Shown here one piece after another: positions 1-10,246 of a stretch of 64,000 bases of DNA. The stretch covers positions 5,257,208 to 5,321,207 of the forward strand of contig JASKMD010000025.1 of the NCBI GenBank assembly GCA_030144725.1. Direction: 5' to 3'. Origin of the DNA: Haematococcus lacustris (lineage: Eukaryota; Chlorophyta; Chlorophyceae; Chlamydomonadales; Haematococcaceae). A model generated the notes under the pieces. The model saw nothing but the letters and a program-made list of their open reading frames with translations. It was not told the origin of the DNA and did no database searches. The stretch's first letter is position 1; each line of letters opens with the position of its first letter. The position numbers and the translations under genes are program-made.

Positions 1-73
1 CCGCCCTACCCCTGGGGGTGGCACTGTTGGCCGGATCTGGCCACCCCCATGCCCCGCCTCCTGGTGTGTGACT

Positions 74-300
<227 letters not shown>

Positions 301-447
301 CTGTGGCCTGACCCTGACCCTGACCCTGACCCTGACCCTGTTGCCCGGCACCAGCTCTATCTGTTATGCAATGGTCATAATGCAAGTGATTCAACCTGGT
401 CTGATTGCATCGGATCGGATCGGATCTTGTCCCTCCACCCTCTTCAG

Positions 448-2908
448 GGTGGACCTTCTTTCCCGGCTTAGACAGCCCAGGGGGAGACATCGGCCAGGCT
501 CCAAACCTGGCAGCGCTGCCCACGGCCGCCTCCCCTCCCCCCCACCCTCCCCCCACCAGCCTGCTGCTGCCCTCCCCCAGCCTTCCACCGCAGCCGTCCC
601 CCACCCCGCCCCCCTACCCACCCCAACCTCAGCTGAGCTCACCTGCCGTTGGGCCAGCCACCACCCCCATACCCCCGGCTGCCCCATCATCCATGGAGGT
701 AAACTGGGGGGGGCAGCATGGGGGGGGGGGCGGCCCCCTGCCCCCCACTCGGTCCTTACTCTGCCCGCCCCCCACCCCCCCACACCACCACCACCACCAC
801 GTCCACAGCTGCCGCCTCTGCAGCCACTGCGGCTGCGGTGGCAGCAGCAGCAGCAGCGGCGGCAGCAGCAGCAGTGCGTGCGGGGGGGAGGCAGCAAGGT
901 GGGGGGCAGGGGGGGGTGGGGTGCAGGGGGGAGCTCAGCCTCGCCGCCATGGCGTGTGCAGCCGAAGCTGCAGTGCTGCAAGCGAGGCAGCAGCTGGCAG
1001 CTGGCAGGGCGGGGGGGGCCACGCCCACTCATGCCCAGGCCCTGGCGTGGCAGCAGTCCTTGCAGCACCAGCACCGTCACCAGCTGTGGCAGCTGCAGCT
1101 GCAAATGCCACCCCCAGCAGCAGCAGGGGCAGCAGGGCCAGGGCCAGAGGGAGGGGCAGCCAGACCTGATGCAGGGCCTGCACTAGGAACTACACCAGCA
1201 GCAGCAGCAGCAGGAGGGGAAGGGGGGGTGTCAGGGGAGGGGTTGGGAACTCCTGAGCAGCAGCAGCAGCAGCAGCAGCAGCAGGGGGATGCAGTCATGG
1301 GGGAGGCTCCTGTGCCGCCCCCCTCGCCCCCCGCTGCCCCCGCCCCCCCAATCCCCCCCCCTGCAGCCCTCCCCCCGCCCCCCCCCCCATGGCATGCTGC
1401 ACACCTTGTTGGGCATGATCCCTATAGTAGGTTCAGTGCTGGCTCCTAGCACCCCCCCCATGCCCACCCCGCCTGCTGCTCCCCCCCCTGCTGCTGCTAG
1501 GCTTCCCAACCCTCACACCTCCTCTCGCTTCAGCCAGGACCCCACCCCACTTCCCTACACCAGGTTTGCACTAACCGCCTCCTCAACTCCCCCAACTGCC
1601 CCAACCAACCTCCATGCCCAGCCAGGGGCAGCCCCCATGCCCCATCCATTGATCCATGACACCCTACCCCCCCCAGACGTCACACACTCCTCTCACATTT
1701 CTCCCCCCCCAGCTTCTACCCAACTTCCCCACCCAGCAGACCCATGTCAGCAGCAGGCTGATGCGGCCCCCTCGCCCAGCAGCAGCTCAGGGTCGGGCAT
1801 GATGGAGGAGGAGGGGGGGCTTGGGGGGGAGCCAGGGGGGAGGCCACCCCAGCCCCTCCCGACCTGCCCAGCCGACCAGGACGGTGTTCAGACTGACCCC
1901 CATCACCATCACCCAGGGGGTGCCCCCGGAGGGGCGGCAGGGCTGGGCACTGTGATGGCTGCTGGCATGGAGCGACTGACCCTCGGGCCATGCGCCCTCC
2001 ATGTCGATCCCCTGACTGACCCAGGGGGGAGGGGCCTGCCGGCAGGGGCGTGTGCTCTCCTGCCCCACCCCCCTGACCTGCCTCCCCCCGGCCTGGTTGG
2101 CATGAATGTGGGTGGGGGGGCGGGCCCCTCTGGGTCTTGGACTGGCGGCAGCAGCAGCAGCGGGGTGGCGGCGGTGGCAGCCACAGCCCCCAGCTGCATC
2201 AGTGCCAGCAGCTCGCATGAGGGCTGGCTGACCGCCCCCATCGTGGCCTTCAATACAAACGGTGAGCAACATGGGGTGCATGGGGGCGCATGGGGTCAAT
2301 GGGGCATGCATGGCATTCTGTCGGCTGTGAGATGAGGGCAGTTACCCAGCCCTTGCCCTGCTCCTAGTGGGCAGGCAGGCAGGCAGGCGGGTAGGCGGGT
2401 AGTCAGGGGGCAGCTGGGTAGACGGGGGGCAAGGGCTGAGTTTTGTCTGCCCCGCTGCGTCCTGCCCTGAGGCTGCGCACTGCTGCTTGTCCAGGCTGGC
2501 TGAAGACTCTGCTGCAGCCAATGCATGGCTGGGTCAAGTGGACGGCTGAGACTGGCAAGGGCCTGTTTGTGCGCAACGACGTGCTGCTTGCGCTGGTGCA
2601 GGGCGTGCTAGCCCACGTGCAGGGTGAGGTAGTGGGGGGGGAGAAGGAAGGGGCAAAGGGGACAGGGGGAAGGGGAGGGGAGGGTCAGGGTGGGGAGGGT
2701 CAGGGAGGGGGGTCAGGGAGGGGGAGAGGGTGCGGGTGTGGAGAAGAAAGGGGAGAGGGGCATGAGGAAGGGAGGAGGAACACACACCCCTTGTTCCTTT
2801 TCCTATCTCCTGACCCCCTGGAGCTTTACTCAGGGTCAAGGCAGGTGGGTGGTCTAGGCCACGGGCCAATGCAGCACCAGGTGAAGCGTCACGGTCAGAG
2901 GTGGAGTG

Positions 2909-2996
<88 letters not shown>

Positions 2997-3819
2997 CTCA
3001 CCCGCCCTGCTGCAGGCAGCCAGGCGGCCCCTGTACAGCTGGCTGGCTGGACCTTCTTCCATGGCCTAGACAGCCTGGGTGGGGACGTGGCCTGGGCCTG
3101 GCAGCATGCTGGCTCACCCGTCCGCCTGGCTGTGGTGGCGGGGGAGATGCCCGGTGAGATGGGCTGCATGGGGCTGGGATGGGCTGCATGCTGTTTGGGG
3201 CCAAGGTCTGAGGAGTGGGGGGTGGGTAATTGTGTGAGGCTAGTGTGTCATGGATGGGTGTGTTGGTTGGGATGTTATGGATGGTTGTGGTGGTTAGGAT
3301 GTTATTGTGTGTGTGGGTGTTAGAGTGGTTGTGTGAGCATGGATGTTGTTGTGTGTAGGAGAGGTGGCATGGTCAGCTGGCAGGAGGGTTTGGGGCAGGA
3401 AGGGAGGGTGGGTCCTGTGGCTGAGATGGGGTGAGGGAGTAAGTGGGGGGTGGAGGGAGGAGGTGGGAAAGGAGGGAGGAGGAGGGAAGGGGAAGGGAGG
3501 AGGGCCAGCAGGATGCTTTTTTGGGCACGGTAGCACATGGGTTGGCGAGTGGGTAAAAGATGTGTAAGAGTGAGATCAGGTGGTCAAGTATTGAGTGACA
3601 ACGTGGCTGCTGGGTCTAATGTGTGATGCGTGTGACCCCTGCCTGCCTGCCTGCTTGCTATGTGTGAGAGCAGGTGTGATCGCATTCAACACGGACGGCT
3701 ACCTGAAATCTGTGTTGGCGCCGCGGAGGGCCTGGGCTAGGGTAGAGCTGTGGAGGGACAAGCCCGGCTCTGGCCTGTACGTCCACAACAGCATCCTGTG
3801 GAAGCTGCTCGTGGCCTGA
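448..3819 (+). CDS. 3' part of a gene with two tandem WTFF/GLDS/AFNT modules
   Basis: I do not recognise a named family. Two copies of one module are visible. Copy 1 opens with GWTFFPGLDSPGGDIG (from 448) and resumes at VAFNTNG|WLKTLLQP (2240-2261, 2495-2623). Copy 2 is GWTFFHGLDSLGGDVA (3016-3153) and GVIAFNTDGYLKSVLAP, ending in GLYVHNSILWKLLVA and TGA (3674-3819). Introns 2262-2494, 2624-3015 and 3154-3673 all have GT-AG ends and phase 1, which favours module duplication. Between 500 and 2240 the sequence is Pro/Ala/Gln-rich and the frame changes at least twice, so extra introns must exist there; a possible donor is at 699 and an acceptor at 808. The start lies upstream of the window or is unresolved. 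Similar modules occur in many volvocine predicted proteins (recall). It resembles a PAN/apple-like sugar or protein binding module but lacks a conserved cysteine frame; function unknown. Confidence 0.6.
2902..2993. repeat. (TGCC)n array in an intron
   Basis: About 23 tandem TGCC tetramers inside intron 2624-3015 of the module gene. A shorter CAGG run lies in the previous intron near 2375. Confidence 0.95.
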
Positions 3820-4636
3820 CCGCACATCACGCTGGCTGCTGCTCGTAGCCTGACCGCACATCACGCTGCTGACTCCATTCCTGACACAGCCGGCAATAGT
3901 GGTGCACCGTCTCGGCTGGCGGCTTCCAGGGGGTTCTGTAGAAGCTGTGTTCCTGTGAATCGCGTGGAAGCTGCTCGTGGCCTGACGGTGGAAACCCACC
4001 AGGTACTACACCAAGGGGCAAGGCAGGCAGGCAGTGCCCTGGCAGCCGTACTAGACTTCATAGAACCCGTTGTAGCCCTACCAGACGCCTTATGATGGCT
4101 GCAGTCAAGCCTGCCTGGCGGTTTTACAGCGGTTAAGATCCAGCAGCACCACGCTGAGCGTTCACCGCAAAACAGCGCAAGCGCTGAGCCACTGCAGGTG
4201 GCCTTGTTTCCACCCAAGGCCTGGCGCCGCACCACCAGTGTGACAGGTACTACTTCCACCACCACCAAGGGGCAGGGGCAGGGGCAGGAGGCTGCATAGG
4301 GACATACCTTCACGGAGTCCCTGGTGGCGCAGGTGGAGAGGGGCTGGGGCTGCAGGGGTAGCAGCTGCCAGGGTAGCGTGTGGTGGTGGGAGCAGGCCGT
4401 GCCCCCTCCAGGCCATGGCTCCTCCCTTGTACGTATTCAAAGGTGGAGCGGCATAGGGACCTGGGTATCGAAGGGGGGGGGGCTTCCAGGTAGCTCCAGG
4501 TAGGGCATGACAAGGTAGGAGCAGGGCCAGGTGCTAAGCCAGGGAGTAGGGTCCTGAAAGGGCAGTCCTGGTAATCCTGACAGGGCAGGGCAGTCGACTG
4601 CAAGTGTTGTGGGGAAAGGGGGCTGAGCTGAAAGTT
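3820..4636. other. Downstream region with short duplications of the gene's last codons
   Basis: No gene seen. The stretch around the stop codon (GAAGCTGCTCGTGGCCTGAC, 3800-3820) recurs in degenerate form near 3839-3856 and 3967-3985, so the gene end was duplicated locally. The rest is GC-rich without a convincing reading frame. Confidence 0.5.
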
Positions 4637-4906
4637 GCCAAGTCAACGAGCAGTTGCAATGCATGTACCAAGCACAGGCCAAGGCAGGTTTTGAAACTGA
4701 CCCCGTGGGCATGTTTGCCCTAACAGAGCGCCCGGGTGACCATCAAAATCTCTGACCGCGCAAAAATGGAAAATAATGAGCGGGAGGTCAGCATCACCGG
4801 CATGTACGGCGCAGTGAAGCTGGCAGAAGCAATGGTGTCTGAGAAGCTGAATGAGAATCTGCCTTACACTGCTGCACGTCTCTCTACACGCGACATCTCT
4901 CTATGA
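4637..4906 (+). pseudogene. Duplicated last exon of the triple-KH gene
   Basis: 4637-4856 nearly repeats 35197-35415, that is, the end of intron 7 and most of exon 8 of the KH gene. The acceptor TAACAG|AGCGCC is kept at 4726/4727 and the KH3 motif VTIKISDRAKMENN stays open. After LN the copy diverges and ends at a new TGA (4904-4906). One base change in the shared coding part (GCC to GCA) is synonymous. No other KH exon is nearby, so this is a fragment, not a second gene. Confidence 0.85.
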
Positions 4907-5023
4907 ATCCTCTATAAACCCAAGTTGCTAGAAACGGCCACCACCCGTCTCAAAGCACATCGCGTGATAGGTAACAAGCGGAAGGGCAGCGCCAAGCAAA
5001 ATCAGGGCCCGGCAAAGGACACC
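4883..5023 (+). pseudogene. Degenerate copy of the basic-protein exon found at 36465
   Basis: The sequence follows 36383-36520, including the AACCCAAGTTGCTAGA stretch and the codons for RKGSAKQ. The start ATG is lost (ATAGGTAAC in place of ATGGCTAAG). About 0.9 kb that separates the KH exon from this exon in the 35-36 kb locus is missing here. The copy ends abruptly where Fanzor-like sequence begins. Confidence 0.75.
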
Positions 5024-5206
5024 GCACCACCCGGGTCAGCTCAGCAGTGAATGGCCAGCAGCCCTGTGAGGAGGAGCTGGACCATGAGGCGTCCACAAAG
5101 CGTGCAGACTGGAAGCCCCCAGCAGGGCAGCTGGAACACTGCCTGTTGCGCCCAGCCTGGAGCCAACAGTGTGACCTGCCAGTGCGGGGCCTGATGTGGT
5201 GCCCAG

Positions 5207-5826
5207 CAGTGATGGGCGATTCGCCAAAGACGTATTACTCAGAGTAGTAAAAGACAACAAAAAACATTTTTATTACTTTTTATATATATTTATTAGTAAA
5301 TCAATTAATTAATGTATTAATTAATGTATTAATGTATTAATGATTTGCAAAAATCATATCATACTATATAATTAACTATATAATTACAGCATACTCCCTT
5401 GTAGACCTGGATGCAAAAACATCCAACATAGCCCCACACCCCAGCCCTAGTGCGTCAGCATGCAACAGGCTGGGCTGTAGCCCAACACCCTAGCCCTAGT
5501 GGGTCAGCATGCAACAGGCTGGGCTGTAGCCCAACACCCTAGCCCTAGTCATCATCGCTTGCTACGCTCTGCACCCAAATATACCCATCACGTCGCATTG
5601 TTGACATGTTGCGTTGACGGATGTTCGGCTGTGGTGGGCAGCCGCCCGCTTTGGGGTTTGCGGAAGATGGGATACATTGTTGGGGGATAAGTAATAAGCG
5701 GATTCTAAGACGGGCGGTGGAGCTATTACCGATGTAATCATTTTGAGGACCATTTTCTCGACTTATTGCCGTTTTGCGCTGGATTATTACCGACTTATTA
5801 CATTATTACCCAATCGCCCATCACTG
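5207..5826. mobile_element. hAT-type MITE, 620 bp, 8-bp target duplication
   Basis: Terminal inverted repeats CAGTGATGGGCGATT at both ends are flanked by the direct repeat GTGCCCAG (5199-5206 and 5827-5834). CAGTG termini and an 8-bp TSD are hAT hallmarks. No transposase is encoded. Inside are an AT-rich segment (about 5246-5395) and tandem ~52-bp units containing AACAGGCTGGGCTGTAGCC (about 5420-5550). Removing the element and one TSD restores the Fanzor-like frame. Confidence 0.9.
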
Positions 5827-6255
5827 GTGCCCAGTAGTGGCCCTTCGCAAGCCTCCACAGGCCCCATGCAGCAGCCCGGAAGCCACACAGCCAGCAGCCT
5901 GAGAGCCAGGGCCCAGCACTCCCCCTCCTGCCAAGCGCAGCAAGCGCACACCAAGGCTCAGCAGGCAGCTGAGCCTACCCAGCCCACCAAGGGCAAAGGC
6001 AAGGCCCAGGGCAAGGCTGCCAAAGCCAAGCCAGCGCCACAGCCAGGCAGGTGGCTGGACAGGGACTGCAATGCAGCGCTGAACATGCAGCGCATTGGGG
6101 AGAGCAGGTGGCGCCTACTGGAGCTGTGCTGGTGGCCAGAGCAGGGAGCTCTGACAGCCAAGGGCAAGGAGTACCCTGGCCTGGGCTACAAGCGGCTGCG
6201 AGACAAGCCACCCAAGGCCCAGCAGCAGCAGCAGCAGCCTGCTGAGGCACAGTAG

Positions 6256-6499
6256 TGCGCCCCCCCATTTCAGCTGTCATCAGCTTACAATCAGCACATG
6301 TTTGTCATGCTAACTCTAGACTATAGCCCTCACGGGTCAGGCAATATTGTAGGTGGTAGGCACTCGTGCACCATGTCCATGTGCATTGGTTATACTCCAC
6401 ACAGCCCATCAACACCATTTGAGTAGTCCTGTTAGTGGCCACTAGTGGTCCCTAGTGGTATGGCTCAAATGGAGGCCCTACTGAGGGATGAGGGGGCTG
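6256..6499 (+). ncRNA. Conserved 3' tail of Fanzor copy A, candidate guide-RNA region
   Basis: About 244 bp after the stop codon are conserved with 50730-50959 and with 57316-57556 (minus). Shared blocks include ATTTCAGCTGTCATCAGC, a GTCAGGCAAT block, CACCATTTGAGTAGTCC-like and a terminus ending in GGGGGCTG. It holds the self-complementary CCACTAGTGG next to CCCTAGTGG. In TnpB/Fanzor systems the guide (omega) RNA comes from the 3' end of the element; that this tail is one is inference. Confidence 0.4.
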
Positions 6500-7673
6500 C
6501 ATAGAGAAGCAAGAAGGTGGCGAGCACTTGACGGGTGAGTTGTTGCTGGCTTCTAGTCTCTAAGGCCACCCAGGCACGGCAAGCCTTGGACTAGAGTGCA
6601 TAGGCAGCTTTTGAGTCCACCATGGCAGTAGCTGAGTCCAGCATGTTAACTGTGGACTTGCTGGATGCTCCTGATGTCAGCTGGTGAGTGCACTGGCAAC
6701 TGAAAAAGGCACGAAAACTGAGGAGTCCGGCCTGGAGGCTGCTTGTCCACCCTTGCTGAGAGTCTAAGATCACTCTATATCTTCAAAGAATTAGAGAGAG
6801 GTGGTTTACACCCCATAAAGCCGTCAGTTACTAGGCTGCTAGCATGCCGCTTCAGGGTAAACCCTTCCTGCACCTGTAACAACCTGTGACAACCTGTAAC
6901 AACTGTAACAACCTGTAACAGCTGTAACAACTGTAACCTGTAACAACCTGTAACAACCTGTAACAACTACTACACGCTCGTCGTGAGAGCAAGTACGCCG
7001 TTTTATGCCACTGAACGCCATTTGTCTCGCTCCGCTACGCCGCACTGTAAGCTGTCTCCGCTGATGACTCCGCTGAGGTCTCCGCTGCAGGTCTCAACTG
7101 TCAGCAGCTAACTAGCAGCTAAGGACGTGTCCTCAAATGCAACGGCTGTCAAAGGACGGACACGCGCACAGTGTGACAACGGACAGCATGAAAAGCTCCG
7201 TTTGCCACAGATTGCCATCTTACTTGGAGCAGGCGTGGCGGCCTGCTCTGATTACCGCGCGGACCCCAAGCAGTCAGCCCCGGTGTGGGCCACGCTGGAA
7301 CCATCGCTTCTGCGGTGCGGAAGGAGCCCATTGAAGGTGAGCTCCGCCACAGCACCAGCAACACCAGCACCACACCAGCACTAGCACCGCAGTCCAGCAG
7401 CCCCGCAATAAAGCAGCCCCGTTACGTACTTACTAACTATTGCCCTATGCTTGTGCTTGTGTCCGCAGATCGACGCGCCAAGTCGTGACCGCGCATTAAT
7501 CCTGAGACACGGCACGTAGAATGGCGTAAGGCCAGACCTCTCTGAAAGGTAAGCCCCTTGCCCTTGTTGCCCCGCACATAGCCCGCACACCTTGCCCTTG
7601 TTGCCCCGCATATGCCATTGTCCCGCACATAGCACACAGCGCACAACGCACACAGGTAAGCAAGTCCCGCACA
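6500..7673. other. Intergenic, no gene seen; TGTAACAACC minisatellite
   Basis: 6870-6970 is a loose minisatellite of ACCTGTAACAACTGTAAC-like units. Around 6955-6995 a short stretch (TGTAACAACTACTAC and GCTCGTCGTGAGA) recurs upstream of the KH gene at about 32700-32790. 7550-7670 has tandem copies of CCTTGTTGCCCCGCACAT. Small open frames look non-coding. Confidence 0.5.
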
Positions 7674-8000
7674 TCACTCGTAGGAATTAGCAGCCATGCG
7701 CCTGGACCGACTTTGGCCGTTGGGGCTGAAACTTAGCCGGTTGAAAGCTTGTAATGTACGCAATTCAACCCGAAAGAAATCAGGCTAAAAAAGCCAAAGG
7801 CTGGAGCTGGGTGGCTGTGTTCAGGTGGTTCAGGTCTTGGTTCAGGTTGTTCAGGTCTATGTTCAGGTGGTTCAGGTCTATGTTCAGGTTGTTCAGGTCT
7901 TGGTTCAGGTGGTTCAGGTCTATGTTCAGGTGGTTCAGGTCTTGGTTCAGGTTGTTCAGGTCTATGTTCAGGTTGTTCAGGTCTATGTTCAGGTGGTTCA
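7674..8000 (+). repeat. Element end (CACTCGTAGGAATTAGC) plus 21-bp minisatellite
   Basis: 7674-7823 is a unique-looking segment repeated inverted at 32151-32287. It is followed by tandem 21-bp units such as TTCAGGTGGTTCAGGTCTATG up to 8000, where the LINE tail begins. Since 21 is a multiple of 3, all frames across it remain open; the encoded FRWFRSMFR or VQVVQVYVQ strings are not proteins. Confidence 0.8.
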
Positions 8001-8117
8001 GAAGAAGAAGAAGAAGAAGAAGAAGACTACTCCGGTATTCACCGGCGTGCATTAAGGGAGGAGCTACCGCCTGGGGCGCGGCCTGCTCCCACCAATCGAG
8101 CCGAGGAAGAGACCCCC

Positions 8118-9959
8118 CTACCCTCCCTCCCTCTTAGTAGCCCTGAGTCTGTAGCTTGTCTTTGCAATGGAGTGGGCTGTCTCCACCGCGTGCCTTGTTA
8201 ACTTGTGTAATAGTTTAGTAGTGTTATCTTGTGAGACCCCCAAGGCCAGGAGGTGTTGCCGTGTGTGTGCTTCGTACGTTATGCCACCGATGCCCAGGAG
8301 GATAGGTCTGATCTCCACCATGTGGCCTTCCTTGCGTATGGTTTGAGCTAGATTGGTGTGTTGGTTGAGTGCCTTGTCTAGTTGATCCGTCCACCTTGAG
8401 TCCGAGCAGTATTTGATTTCTATAATCGTGACCCGTTTGGTGGCTGTGCCACGTTTGCCCGTCTTCGTTGGTGGCATTACCATGAGAATGTCTGGTCTGG
8501 TGGTGTTTTTGGTTGCTGTTGTCTTCAGTCCGAGTGCTCGTAGTGTTGTGTGTAGTGTGTCGTTAGGGAGGTCGAGGTCTTCTTTTGCGCCCTTCTCCCA
8601 GCTGCCGGTGTCCGCGAAGCTGATGTACCCGCCTAGGGTACCCTTGCTTATGGCCTTAGCGATGAGGCGGCCAGCCCCGTTATGCCTTTCTTGCACCATC
8701 GGTAGTGTCTCGCTGCAGCCCGAGAGGAGGTGAGTGGCACTGTCGGCTTCCCCGCAGAGTGGGCACCGGTCGTCGGTCGCCCGTTTCCAACGCATGGCCA
8801 GCTTTTGGTTATAGAGCCCGCCGGTACGGTAGAGAAGGGCAGTTCGTTGCGCGGGTGTGGAGATGTTCGTGTCGGCCATCACCCTTTCGCCAGCTCCTTT
8901 CGCCGCGGCTTTGGTGATCTCCTGGGACATCTGGTAGTAAATACTGTCCTGATTGGCGAGACCGAGGCCGTGTTTGCGGTGCATGTGTGCTCGCACGCTT
9001 TGGCGGCAATCCGGCAGTGGGGCGGGGGTTTCGCCGTCGGCTTCGTTGTTGAGCCAGGTGTTGGTCTCTTTCCGTGTGGTAGGGCGGTAGGCCGGGGTGT
9101 TGGCAAGCTCTGGGTGTACCGCCGCGTGCTTGGCGAGGGCATCGGCGCCTTCGTTGCCGATAACTCCCGAGTGGGCCCGTACTTTGTAGAAGTGGATCGT
9201 GACGGGGCTATCGATGATGAGGGTGGCGATAGCGGTCAGGATGCCATTATGCCTGTGTGTGATGAGCGACATCGGGTTAGCGAGGGCTCGGCGTATCTGG
9301 TAGATAGAGCAGAGGCTGTCGGTGGCGATGCGTGTGGCCCCTGCTTTGAGTGCCGCGTGTATCGCCGTGAGTTCCGCCTTGTTGATGGTATTGCTTTCAG
9401 GGTCGTCCAAGGCGACGGTGATGAGGACGTTGGTCTCCGGGATATAGACCCCCGCCCCGACGCTCGCTGGGGCTGTCCCCGAGGTCTTAATGCAGCTGCC
9501 GTCCGTGTACGCGATCGTGGCCCATTCGGTGATGGCCATCCGTGGCTGCGTCGTGGAGTGTTCCGTGAGCTGGTTGTGGCTGCGTTGGTGCCCCGAGGTG
9601 GGGAGGTCCCTGTCCAACGGCAAGCGCATGTGTTGTTTGTGGCCGCTGGGGGGTGTGGCCGGCTGGCTTTGATTCGTTGGTCTGTTGTGGATTGGGTGTG
9701 TGTCTCGTTGAGGGTGGAGGGCAATGGCAGTGCTAGCCAGCCATCCTTGGGGGTTGCCTTTGGTGACGAGTTGTTGCCCTGCTGCATTCCAGATGACGTA
9801 GATGTGGAGGTTGGCGTGCTTGCCTGGCTTGGAGCAGGTGGGCTTGGTGGGGGGTATGCTGGCCAGGTGCTGGCAGTATTCTGGGTAGCGTCTTAGGGTG
9901 TCTATGTGTTTGGGGTAGGAGATGCCCTTTTTCCCAGGGATCAGCATGATGGTGGCCAT
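8118..9959 (-). CDS. LINE C-terminal part: RNase H, CCHC knuckle, restriction-like endonuclease
   Basis: 613 codons as read. The RNase H domain is at about residues 147-275 (AYTDGSCIK, INKAELTAIHAAL, TDSLCSIY, VRAHSGVIGNEGADALAK), with the expected Asp, Glu, Asp and Asp residues. CPLCGEADSATHLLSGC (about 415) is a CCHC knuckle. RPDILMV (about 486) followed by IIEIKYC (about 513) is the PD...(E)xK core of a restriction-like endonuclease as in R2 and Dualen. RNase H removes RNA after reverse transcription and the RLE nicks target DNA. The ATG at 9959 may not be a true start because it lies just after a frameshift. Confidence 0.85.
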   Translation of the reverse strand: MATIMLIPGKKGISYPKHIDTLRRYPEYCQHLASIPPTKPTCSKPGKHANLHIYVIWNAAGQQLVTKGNPQGWLASTAIALHPQRDTHPIHNRPTNQSQPATPPSGHKQHMRLPLDRDLPTSGHQRSHNQLTEHSTTQPRMAITEWATIAYTDGSCIKTSGTAPASVGAGVYIPETNVLITVALDDPESNTINKAELTAIHAALKAGATRIATDSLCSIYQIRRALANPMSLITHRHNGILTAIATLIIDSPVTIHFYKVRAHSGVIGNEGADALAKHAAVHPELANTPAYRPTTRKETNTWLNNEADGETPAPLPDCRQSVRAHMHRKHGLGLANQDSIYYQMSQEITKAAAKGAGERVMADTNISTPAQRTALLYRTGGLYNQKLAMRWKRATDDRCPLCGEADSATHLLSGCSETLPMVQERHNGAGRLIAKAISKGTLGGYISFADTGSWEKGAKEDLDLPNDTLHTTLRALGLKTTATKNTTRPDILMVMPPTKTGKRGTATKRVTIIEIKYCSDSRWTDQLDKALNQHTNLAQTIRKEGHMVEIRPILLGIGGITYEAHTRQHLLALGVSQDNTTKLLHKLTRHAVETAHSIAKTSYRLRATKREGG

Positions 9960-10246
9960 AGCCTCCTCCTGGGTAGCTGAGTGTATACTATACTACACTG
10001 TATAGCATGGTTGACACATTTGAGTGCCACCGCATCGTCTGCCGGTACGTTCCATGTGGATAGCCCAGTGTGGCGTACCAGTAGGCAGTTGTGGTGTGCA
10101 CCAAAGGCCGTGTCATTGGTGTCAGGGCTCCAGTAGGTAGTGGTTTCCGGTCTAACTGTGAGTGGATCAGCCCACCTTTGGACGGTACTTGGAAAGCTGC
10201 GTGTGGTGTGTAGAGTGGCAAGGGCTTTGTCTTGTGCCGCTCTCAT
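9941..10246 (-). pseudogene. LINE linker segment in a third frame
   Basis: Sequence continuing from the RT-PHD frame is coherent here in a shifted frame (VRPETTTYWSPDTNDTAFGA, STWNVPADDAVALKCV). It bridges the stop at 10167 and the RNase H-RLE frame that opens at 9959. Two frameshifts within about 300 bp therefore break what was probably one polyprotein. Confidence 0.65.

Larger units (their letters stand above)
5024..6499 (+). mobile_element. Fanzor (eukaryotic TnpB-like) element relic, copy A
   Basis: The 5' part is truncated at the HRTTRVSSAVNG segment (RuvC-II neighbourhood, 5025-5060). It continues through RADWKPPAGQ and RGLMWCP (to 5206), is split by a MITE (5207-5826), and resumes to the RuvC-III-like motif DRDCNAALN (6058-6084) and a C-terminal KAQQQQQQPAEAQ ending with TAG at 6253-6255. 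DRDxNAAxN is the third RuvC motif of TnpB/Fanzor nucleases (family knowledge), which are RNA-guided DNA endonucleases of IS605/IS607-like elements. The N-terminal half and RuvC-I are absent, so it cannot be active. A conserved non-coding tail follows (6256-6499). Confidence 0.75.

Noticed and set aside
7822..8000. Arg/Phe- and Val/Gln-rich frames (also 23084-24235 and 31930-32150)
   Set aside because: A 21-bp minisatellite keeps every frame open. The different strings in three frames show no selection on protein.
8730..9896. 388-residue plus-strand frame
   Set aside because: Antisense shadow of the LINE RNase H-RLE frame, which has all catalytic motifs.
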